30,024 bases of DNA from Rodentolepis nana (Eukaryota > Platyhelminthes > Cestoda > Cyclophyllidea > Hymenolepididae), in assembly GCA_900617975.1 (NCBI GenBank), contig UZAE01012897.1:1-30024 (forward strand), read 5' to 3'. Made by a program: the position numbers and the translations under genes. The notes under the pieces were generated by a model, which was not told where the DNA came from, did not search any database, and was given only the letters and a program-made list of their open reading frames with translations. Of this stretch, positions 1-10,100 are shown one piece after another. Numbering within the stretch: position 1 is the first letter of the stretch; each line of letters starts with the position of its first letter.

Positions 1-199
1 CTGGGCAACGTATAATCATACGGCAAAAAAGTCTATCAACTGGCACTTGACTTCTGACTTCCAACTACCATGATCCCACCATATGTCCGCCCTATCGACC
101 TTTTGTCACTTTGTTGTCCCACCTCTTCTCTGTGAAACCCGAAGTCAGCTAAAGGGCTAATGATGACTATCAAAACGCCTACCATTTGAAATAAATATA
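1..199 (+). repeat. SINE-like dispersed repeat, copy 1 (5' cut by window edge)
   Basis: This is the 3' two-thirds of a repeat found six times in the window. It begins inside the conserved CTGGGCAACGTAT segment and ends in CCATTTGAAATAAATA, the A-rich tail shared with the other copies. It contains the hairpin CGTAT-AATC-ATACG (9-22) and the conserved AAGTCAGCTAAAGGGCTAA block (141-160). It is internally shorter than copies 2-4 between about 90 and 120. No reading frame spans it. The orientation is set by the AT-rich tail, as in non-LTR-mobilised short elements. Confidence 0.8.
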
Positions 200-548
200 T
201 GTCCTCAGTGCTTCCATTGGAAGGGTTCCTGCCGGGTCGTGGATGAGCTGTCGTACACAAAATGTCATGAACTTAACATACGTGCCCTTTAGCGTTCCTT
301 CTTGGACTTTCATTGTTATAGCAAATAAAAACATCTATAAGAATAATTACTTCACTCACCATTTCTGCTTGCGGGAAGTCTAATTTCTTAATTCAAAGCA
401 ATTTTTATGGCACCCTTAAAGTGAATACATTCGTGTCTACTCACTCAGCCTCCATTCAATTATTCAAGACCTAAAGGCTTTAGGGCTTTCAAATAGAACT
501 CATAATATACGGAATTTATTTTCATAAACTTAATAATAACTGTCCCCA

Positions 549-872
549 GGGGTGTACGATAGACTTGCCTCCACGTGGTGCAGCCTGGGCAACGTATGCT
601 CATGCGGCATAAAAGTCTATAAACCGGCAGTTGACTTCTGACTTCAAACTATCATGACCCCACTCTATGTCATATTCGACCACTTCCACAGTGCTCATCT
701 TAACCTACTTTCTACCTTTGTGTCTGTCTTCTCTTTTGCATCTGTGAATCACTCCTCTGTTCCTCCCCTAGTCTATTTGTGACTTTGATGTTCCTCACCC
801 TCTGTGAAGCCCGAAGTCAACTAAAGGGTCGATGACAACTATCATAAAGCCTGGCATTTGAAATAAATAAAT
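549..872 (+). repeat. SINE-like dispersed repeat, copy 2
   Basis: This is a full-length copy of about 324 bp. It opens with GGGGTGTACGATAGACTT, carries CCTCCACGTGGTGCAGCCTG, and ends with CATTTGAAATAAATAAATA. ATAGACTT (559-566) can pair with AAGTCTAT (613-620), enclosing a smaller hairpin at 593-606 that uses a G:T pair where other copies have A:T. ATATTCGACC near 672 resembles a Pol III B box, but no convincing A box is at the right distance, so a tRNA origin is unproven. It lies downstream of SNAP-25, opposite to that gene. Confidence 0.8.
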
Positions 873-1456
873 AGCGAATGCCCCTTTGCACCCCCCCCCC
901 TCCCCCACCTCCACCTCGATATTTTTCCCGTTCGTCTGAAGGCAGGCCAAACCATCTGCGACAAAGTCATCTCATTAAAAGTCTTCTGCACTACCAACTA
1001 AAATATCACCTAATAGCACTTCTAGTAGTTCAGAAAACATGTTGACAGAAATCCATTGTTGACATCCTGTAGTGCGGTGCATTGAGTAGCCCATAAACCC
1101 CAAGAAGAGTATGATTTTAAATTAAGTAAAATTGTAATAGTTCCTAAACGTTATGGTCCACTGAAAATAGACCCATTACCATTTTACAACACCTCTGCTA
1201 ATAAAAAGCTTTATGATAATAATTACTGACATTTCCATTATGCTAATATGTCTCCCCCCCCCCATTTTCATTCAAATTGTTATTTTTCACATCATCACAT
1301 TTTTTGGTTTGCATTAATTTACTCTCCATCACTCTATTGTAAATTGATTTGTTAAAGGTAATCGCACCGACGTCGTATTATACCATGGCAAAACATTCTT
1401 ATTGATCCTAAATGTCTCCTTTCGTTCAGTCGGCTTCGTCGTTCGCTTAAATTGGA

Positions 1457-1475
1457 GGGGGGGGGGGGGGGGGGG
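1457..1475 (+). repeat. Poly(G) tract, 19 bases
   Basis: An uninterrupted run of 19 G sits in otherwise AT-rich sequence. It is the longest pure homopolymer in the window and the only long one with G rather than C on the plus strand. It lies outside the SNAP-25 coding exons, downstream of the gene. Confidence 0.9.
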
Positions 1476-2212
1476 TTGAGAAAGAATGGTGGTATGCAGA
1501 GCGCTTGTGACATTTATTTCACGTTAACTCTATTTTACACTACACGCATGTGTCGAAATGCCTCGGCCATTCGATTACTGGTAATCAAACTGATTTCTAA
1601 TTTATGCAACACACGAATATAAACTCACTCAGGAAAGTAGACTAAGACTAAGGCACAAAAAAGTGAGCTTGAAATGCTGGCATTCAAAATACCTGAACAT
1701 GTTAAGAACACCTCTTGTGTTCCGTGTTCCCCTAGTTAAATAGCTTCAATTGGCACAGAGTGTTGTGATGTGACCTAAGTAATAGCATACTCCCTTGAGC
1801 AGTCCTAGATACATCACAATACCCACTAAGTACAAAATCGGAGCTTAATGACTCGGGAGTGCATGAAAGGTAAGACTATCTTCAAGAATCGAGCTTTATC
1901 CTTACATTCCCCCTTGATCCTCTTTACGCCCCCCTATTTAGTGTTAATAACCTTAATTAACGCCATACAAGACTAATGCATTCCACACAATAACATTCCA
2001 ATTTACTTATAAATGCATTCGCTTTCACAACTCTCTGTGAGAAAGCAGAAAATTAAGAAGTAAACTCGATCGATAGGAATGTGGTGGATAAATAGAAGGT
2101 AGAGGCTCGCGCGCACACACTGCTCAAACTGAAGATTGGCAGGCTGTAGTTCGCACAATCTGGACTGATGACCTAATAGTACTGATAAGTAAACAAGTAG
2201 GTACACACACGG

Positions 2213-2245
2213 AGGGGAGGGGAGGGGAGGAAGAGGGAGGGGGCA
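2213..2245 (+). repeat. G-rich (GGGGA)n array, G-quadruplex candidate
   Basis: Three GGGGA units are followed by AGGAAGAGGGAGGGGG. Four G-runs of at least three with loops of 1-7 bases fit the canonical quadruplex pattern on the plus strand. This is the template strand of SNAP-25, 265-300 bases beyond its stop, so the same segment in a 3' UTR would read as a C/U-rich tract. Confidence 0.75.
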
Positions 2246-2316
2246 TAGTGAATAATTGTAAGGCTTTCACAGTGGGGAAGGGAAGAACTTCAATGGCAAA
2301 TCAACTCAAAAATTTT

Positions 2317-2340
2317 GGGATGGGGGAGGGGGGGAGGGGG
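2317..2340 (+). repeat. G-rich block, second G-quadruplex candidate
   Basis: GGG-AT-GGGGG-A-GGGGGG-A-GGGGG forms four runs with loops of one or two bases, which is close to an ideal quadruplex pattern. It starts 170 bases past the SNAP-25 stop codon. It would be pyrimidine-rich in the SNAP-25 mRNA if transcription extends this far. Confidence 0.75.
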
Positions 2341-2509
2341 TGGATAAACACATTGGAATGCAAAATGAGCTATCGTGCTTTGCACATTGTAGAATATAAG
2401 TAGTAGTATTAGTCGACGAGGAAGATGGAAGTATGGAATGTTTGTCAACGGCAGATTTAGAGGAAGAGTTATTCTTGTAGAGGCATTGTGTTGGTGGTAG
2501 TACTGGCGC

Positions 2510-4111
2510 TTACTTAAGAAGCTTGCTAGCTTGTTCATTCGCCTTCTTAATACGATCCGCATTCGCTTTAGCCTAAAATGACATAGAATAGTTATGGTCA
2601 TATTAGAATGAAGTGAATTTAAGGTAGTGAAATCATTGGGAAATGCCTCTCAATTCCATTGTAATAAGTGCAATAATCAATAAACCTCTTAAAAAGACAG
2701 TCAAGGACGCATTTCCCCAGTTAGCACCAAGTTACAAATTAGCACTTTAGAATCCCAAAGACATCTTTTTGTGCCCAAAGTAAGTGATTTCTCCGTCAAC
2801 TCACCAAGGAGGTTAACAAAGATACAGACAGTTGCATATTTTACACTCTGAGGGATATTGGCCCGACTGAACAGCACCCTATTCATCATCATCACCTTAT
2901 TTTCCTGATCAAGACACGTCTTCTTCATGAACGTAATTCCACCATTTTACTTAAACACAGAACACATCGTTTAATATCTTAGTCGTGGGGTGTGGGATAG
3001 ACTTACCTCCTCGCGGTGCACCCTGAGCAACGTATAATCATACGGCAAAAAAGTCTATTAACCGGTAGTTGACTTCTCACTTCAAACAACCATCCCCCCC
3101 CCCCCCACTGTATGTCATATTCGACCCTTACCACAGTACTCATCTTACCCTTTCTAAGCCTTTGTGTCTGTCTGTTTCTTTTACATCTGTGAATGACTCT
3201 TCTATTCTCCCTCCAGAATTCTTCTCACTTTGATATTCCTCCTCCCCTCTGTGAACCCAGAAGTCAACTAAAGGGCTAATGATAACTATCAAAACGCCTC
3301 CCATTTGTTATAAATAAGTAAAAATCTTAGACGATGGAATGCACTTTTATATGTATTTTAATGAAGTAAGGGTGTGTAAGTTCTCTTAACAAATACTAGG
3401 TTTCGCTTCTTCAAATGGAAATCACAAGTGAAATAACGTCCACTTATGATCAATCACAATCAGAATACTAAATCTGCTATTAAATTATCGTTTTTAACAT
3501 TGAATGGAATCCACTCGGATGAAATGGTTGCTAATTGGCGAGGTGTTGATAAAAATATCTACTACCCTGGTGAGAGAGCTTTAGCACTTAATATTCTACA
3601 TTTACCTTATCTCGAATCATCACTTTGCTCCCTTACAACATTTATGTATAATGTTACGATTTGAGCTTTGGATTTTCTGCTATTAAAGAATTGAAAAATT
3701 CGTTACACCTGTTGGATTAAAATTGTGAAAAAAATGATCTTATTAGTGAATAGAGCAGGGGAGAGGGAGGGGTAGGGGGTATTGTGGAGGGTCTACGCAC
3801 CTTTAGGTGAATACGCTCGACCTGTGTGTTCTGTTGCGTGATTTCACTGCCCATGTCGATGGCCATGTTGCGAAGATTTCCAATCATACCTGCCACCTCC
3901 TGCATGTTCTGGTCCATTTCATCCTCTCGGGCGTCTTTTGTTATCCTAAAGTTTTTCAAAACACACCATTCATTGTCTGCAGACAAGAAAACAACAAGTC
4001 AATGGAAAAGACAGAGCGAGAGGGAGAGAGGGAGAGTAAGCATGCCAAAAGAACGAAGAACAGGGACTTTCAAATCTCGCCTCAGTGTGTAGCGAGACTC
4101 TTGTCAACAAG

Positions 4112-4153
<42 letters not shown>

Positions 4154-7100
4154 GCTACGCGAGTGGATGCAAATCTAGGGATAAACTCTGGGAACCGACA
4201 CACTTAAGAGAGAAATGGGATAGGTGGATATAATTATGTGTAATTGGGAATATAATGAGTTCAAATAATTCAAATCTTACAGATAAATTGGCATATTTTG
4301 AAGCAATTAAAACCTTCTAATTACCCCTCCCCCACCCCNCCCCCCCCCCCCCCCCTCCCCCAATGTTAATAAAGACAGCTTATAATCGTCTCATATGCAC
4401 ATACAATTTTATACCTTCTTGTGGTTAGCTCGTTTCAAATGATTCAAGTATTAATTTGGTCATAAAATGGAAGTTTATGTGTGTGTGTGTTTTATTATTT
4501 GTTTCAAAGTGTAAATCGTATTAAGCATATCCCATTAATGGGATAATTAAATTATTCTCTACTCCCCCCCTCCCAATTTTAAAGCCCCCCAATATTTCAA
4601 ATTGCCGCACATTTTAGCTCAGTCTAAGCCATAAAGCATGCATCAGAACAAAACGCAGTTCAAAACTTATCGTCTTAATAGCACAATTTTATGCAATTTT
4701 TGCCTATTTGCTTTGGTTACAACGTGTGTACAATTTCAGGCTGAACCAACACGCGTTCGCTATTATAAAAAGGAATTGACTGCGTCATAAGAGCGTGGAA
4801 ATGTCGACGTAGCGGTCTCTTTTAGTGGTGAAATTAGGTCCGATCAGTGGAAATACTTGAAAGTTGGCTCAGATCTTATAAACAAACCCTAGAAGGAATT
4901 GCTACTTTTTGTTTAAAAGTGGTAAGAACTGAAACACAGATAAGCGAAAGAAATAGATATCTCTTTTAGTCTGAAAGGCAAAATAAATTAACTCCGAGAT
5001 TGAAGACTAGCCAATCAACATGTGGAATTCGGAACAAGGAAAAAGTAAAGGGCGTGTGAGGGGGAAGTAGCTATAAAGTCACTTAATGAACGACTAACTA
5101 TTGTCTAAATGGATTATATTTAGAATCTCGAATTATTATCTAACTTATAACAAATCAATAATCTTTTATGATCGAGGTTTCCCCTATGTGCTTGTATTAA
5201 CAGGAAGTGGGAAGAGAGAAAGGACTGTTGTGCGTACCTTTTAAGACCATGGAGAGGAAAAAGAACATATTAATGCGAGATCTAACAGAGGGCTCCATTT
5301 TAGGCAGAAAAGCTCAAATTTCCTGCTTTAGGATTCACAAAAGATTTCGTAGAAGTTATTCAATGTAGTAACATTGAAGAGAACAGAAAACTTTTGCGGT
5401 TCAAATGATAGAAATAGTATCCCAACTATTTTTTGCTTAAACAGATTATTTAAAAATGACATAATCAAAGATACTGGAAGCACAGCGGTTGTAAAAAAAA
5501 ACTCCCTTATGATAACTAATGTCAAGTGAGAATAGGCAATGATCTTTTCATCTGTTTTCTTTCTGTTGCTTTAAACTGATTTGAAACTACGAGCTCTTAC
5601 GCGTGTGATCGACCTTATCGTAGATCATAGTCCTCTTCATACCTTCAAGCCTGTAAGAGTCACAAGAACCAGGGTAATAAGTAGTGTAAATTTTCGAAAT
5701 TAGTCACATCTAATAATAAATTGGCCTTCATAATAAGTGGTAACACACCAAGGAAGTTCAACCCCCCCCCCCCCCAGTATAGAGAGAGAGAGAGAGGAAT
5801 GCGACGTGAGCGTCACCTTTCCAATTCCCTGACAAGGCGGACAGAGAGACAGACTTGATTCTCATCTCTCGTCTAAGCACACGTTTAGACGAAGTCAACT
5901 AGAGGTGAAAACCATCCATTGGCCTATTACACAGCACTATGCAACAAACAGCACACGCCCTAGGCATGTTGCTTTGGCCCAAAGCAATTAAAAAAGGGAG
6001 ATCCCTACAGTAATCAACTGCCGCAAAATTTGGGCATGAGAAATCACTGTTGATGGTAAACTCAGAGCCGTTAATTAATCTGGACTCAATAATTAGAGGA
6101 GGCAAATAGTCAACTCGCTGGCCTTTAAATAGGATCGCTGAATTTCACCTTGGGATTTAAGCAACTTGAGTGAAAATCTTTTGCAGACAAAGTAAAGTCT
6201 TTATTTTTTCATACCAAAACCCTAGTAGGCTTTTGAACTCTCGCATTTACTTTATTGCAACAAACTACCCTGACACCAACTCCGTTGAGCTTCTTGATGG
6301 AGGTCATCAGACAGAAACGCGCGGGATCTCGCGTTTTTTCTTTTCTCTTTGCCAAAAAAACTACACTAGAATTATTCAGTTCGGATCTACTCCAACTTCC
6401 ACCTGGCTTTCCTCATGAGTGTTCATTTAAATTTCACTCCACTTTTCCACCCCATTTTTTTCTCTAGCAATGTTTGCATGCGCGTGGTCAAGTGTTGCCA
6501 TTTGTCTAAATCTTGAATTAAAAATGCGTAGAGGCAAATACGTTAACAAAGGCATCTCTTTGGTATAACCTCCAGATGCGTGAAAGCATGACTGAAAGCT
6601 ATCAATCTTAGTGCCTGCGGTGGGTTCAAACATCTCGAAGTTTAGAAGCAGAAAAAAACAAGGTGTTTAAAAATTTATTGAAGGCCTCACAGAAATCTAG
6701 AGATATCGAAGCGGTGGGTATTTGGGAGTGTGTATGTAAGCTTGAATAAAAATCCAGAACAAACGACACATACATAGTGAGAAAAAAATTTTCAATGTAA
6801 TACATATTGAAAAAGTTTAAATTACAACCTCTAATATCCACATTGCCAATCATTCAATAGTAGACGAATTATGAGTAATTTAATTAGCGATAAATAAAGA
6901 GAGTTAAAAGGTTTGTTCCTGAAAAGGAATGGCTTACCAAGATGATTTTCTGCAAAAAGTGTCCATAATTTTTTAATTGTACTCTCACATATTGAGAGTG
7001 AGATCCCGTAAACTACTCCACTAGAGGAGTCAATATCCTATTATTGGGGCGTGCGCTAGACCTACCTCCACGTGGTGCACCCTGGGCAACGTATACTCAT

Positions 7101-10100
7101 GCGGAATAAAAGTCTATAAACCGAAAGTTGACTTCTGACTTCAAACTACCATGACCCCACTGTATGTCATACTCGACCCCTTCCACAGTACTCACCTCAC
7201 CTTTTTCCACCTTTGTGTCTCTCTCTTTTACATCTTTGAAACATTCTTCTGTTCAACCCCCCCCCCCCGTCGTCGACTTTTTTTCACTTTGATGTTCCTT
7301 CTCCCCTCTGTGAAGCCTGAAGTCAACTAAAGAGCTAATGATAACTATCATAAAGCCTGCCATTTGATATAAATGTCCTATTTTTATCGTTATTATTATT
7401 ATTATTACTTACATAGACTTCGTAAAGTGTGATTTGCGCTTAGTCGCACCTTGAATACCAAAGTGTAGCTTTTCAACAGCATGTATCAATCCGTTTAATA
7501 TGAAATGAGGGGAGTATTGTCAATTTCTGGAAAGGGCATAGAATGCACTAATGGCACCAGACAGTCCAAACGGATATTTTAAAATAGCAGTCGCTAGTGG
7601 CGTCTCCATACTAAAGGTAGGAAATGAAACGCCTTCAAAGTAATAATTGACTTTACAATTCCAATTATATAACCTACAGTAGGTGGACAGAATCATAGGG
7701 ATCGTTAAAAGTTGAAAAGGTGTGAAATTTATAGCCGAATTGGTAAATTGACCTGAAAAATGTAAATGACGTTTTGAAATCGATGGGAAGTCTAATGCAG
7801 AATTTACTATCGCATAAAAAGAACGAAAAGAAAGCAAGTCTTGCCTTCCAATCACAAATAAGGGGATACTCTTAGTTTGACCTATATTGTTATTGAATTA
7901 CTAGAGTAATAATAAGGTCAAAGTGTTTGGGGCTAACCTTGTGATATAGCCACCGGTCGGACCCATTCCGTTTTGATCGACAATGATTCTTGGTCCGTCA
8001 CCCCCACCGAAGCCATCTTCATCCTTCAACTGCTTCGTGTAGTCGCCTTTGCCCTTCCTCCTTTAAGGGCATAAGAAAGGTCTTATTGGAAGGCTTAGTA
8101 CCATCACAACAAAAACTACTTAAGTAGATTACTGAGAAATATTAGTCGTTTGCGAATTGGCGTCTAACGAGCCAATAAAAGAAGATTAGAGGATTTTATC
8201 ATTTGTCATTTGTGATGACAACCCCAATACCTTAAGTGGCCGATTTAAGGGGATCTAACTACCACCCACTACCCCATCTCTCACTAAACTTAAAAATCCA
8301 CCCTTCCTTTAATGGGATTAAAATTGTACGAATCGGCTGCAATAATTGCAAATAGAATATGTTGTGTTTCACATAATTCAACGGAATTGAAGAAGATTTG
8401 ATTAAAACTAAAGTTCATTTTAAGGAATCATTCGTTGGTGGAAATAATCTTAACTCTAACTAGGGTGAGTCGAATTAGGATTTTAGTAGAATAGACATGT
8501 TGGCTAATTGAAGGACAACCTGTTTTCAAAAACCAGGTTTATTATTAAACTGGACTAACTGTCAAGAAGGAAAATGGCAATATCAACGATGTATTAATGC
8601 TGACATAATCATGATATCCATCTGTACATGGCATTTTCTTATCCTTTTATACTGTAAAGGACATTATCCAAGAAATTGTACTTCCGAACTAATGGAATAA
8701 TCGTGAGTATTCGGAAGAGAATTGATAAAAGCTCTATGACTAATTTTTTTCAATCTGAAATTTTATAGAAAATACTTTGTAAGCGTTAGCTGGAATGACA
8801 ATACTAATCTGCGCTTGTCTATTCATAACACAGAAGGTAATTATCTATTCAAAGGGAACCTCGAAACATGCCATTTTAACTCCAAAACGAAAGCTTCAAT
8901 TTTCAAAATTCGCAGCCCTGATAAGTAACAGACATTCGTGCCCAATTGTTTGGCTAGTATACCGAAAAAAAATTTGAGATATTTAATGCAGATATTAGCT
9001 ATCCAAACTGAAATTTTGTTAGCCGGCAAACTCGTAATCTTACTTACAAAACGTTGCTGGTAATCTGAAGTTTCGCTTACTTATTCCACGGAAGTACACA
9101 GAGACCACAGCATTTGTTCAGATCATCTAGATTCTTTTCTGCGTCCTTCATATCCTCATTAATCTGATCCATTCCCTCGTTGATACGATCCAGTTGTTCT
9201 GGAGGTGGGCAATAAATCGGAATTTATATTCACGCCAAACAAAACATTCAAGAATAAGTGGTTGTAGTAAATAACGAATAAGCATAGGACGACATAGATG
9301 GAGTGGGACGAAATAACATGATTTGTCACGACGGAACATTCCACTTTACGGATTATCACGTACCTCCCTGGTCATCCAACATAACCAACGTGGAGATGCC
9401 GGCTTCTTTGGCCTAATTTCAGGAAATTTCAAAAACAGAGCATCTACAAGCCATTCATTTTGCCAGGAAGTGGGAAGCCCCACATCCCTCGGAAAAAATG
9501 TTTTAACAATATTACTGCGGCCAGTCAATGCCTGATTTGGTAAATGCTAACCACCTCTTAAACACTTGGGAGCGTATATTATTTTTAATTTATTAATAGT
9601 AATGATTTTGCTATGAAAGTGTTAATTTTAGGGTCACTTAACCCAAAATGTTATATTCATTCGGCAACGACATTAAATATGCATTTATAATTGAACAATC
9701 GGCCATATTGGTAGGTAGGCAATCAATTTTCGATCGATCACTTTAAAGGGTTACCTGGTTTTATGTTGGCGAAGAGGAATAGAATCGCAACGACTAAAGG
9801 TCCTACCACTCACTTCCTTCTCAGCAGTTATGGAAACAAATTATAAACTTCTGAGATAACCATCCCAGTAAGATACAGCAGGCCTAATCACACCCAGCAA
9901 ACTCTTATCACATAACAGAAGAATATCAACTTGAGCTAGCTATGTCGCAAGTCATATTTGTTCACCCAAACTACCTAATTATTAATCGATACTTCGATAA
10001 TAATGGAAAGGCAAATGCAATATAGAGAACTCAAATTTCATCAAATGAGAATTTCTAATAAAAAACCATAATTGCATTTTTACCATACACATTCCCTTTA

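Larger units (their letters stand above)
873..2509. other. Non-coding stretch downstream of SNAP-25; 3' UTR end not located
   Basis: I see no gene here. The stretch between the repeat and the SNAP-25 stop codon is AT-rich and interrupted by poly(C) near 891-905 and 1254-1263, a 19-base poly(G) run at 1457-1475 and two G-rich blocks (2213-2245 and 2317-2340). The SNAP-25 3' UTR must occupy part of it. The nearest canonical minus-strand AATAAA I find is at 1513-1518, about 1 kb past the stop, so the 3' UTR is either long or uses a variant signal. Confidence 0.5.
3946..7937 (-). other. SNAP25: SNAP-25 intron 5, 3992 bases
   Basis: This intron separates the linker exon from the second SNARE exon. 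It holds repeat copy 4 (7046-7374), a (TA)19 run, a (GA)8 run, a (TTA)n run and poly(C) tracts at 4340-4355, 5762-5775 and 7257-7268. Short open frames occur on both strands (for example 6170-6418 plus and 7520-7855 minus), but none has a recognisable domain or splice partners. Confidence 0.75.

Noticed and set aside
821..860. Hammerhead-type ribozyme core in the dispersed repeat (CTAATGA resembling CTGATGA)
   Set aside because: The essential G is replaced by A, the GAAA segment is missing, and no three-stem arrangement can be drawn.
549..872. Repeat family as an LTR or TRIM element
   Set aside because: Copies are solitary, have an A-rich 3' tail rather than TG...CA ends, and show no primer-binding site or paired direct repeats.
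5899..6105. Cys-rich minus-strand frame in SNAP-25 intron 5
   Set aside because: No signal peptide, no domain, no splice context; it looks like chance in a slightly GC-richer patch.
7520..7855. 111-codon minus-strand frame just downstream of the SNAP-25 linker exon as an alternative exon
   Set aside because: No usable acceptor in the right phase leads into it and its sequence has no SNAP-25 or SNARE features.
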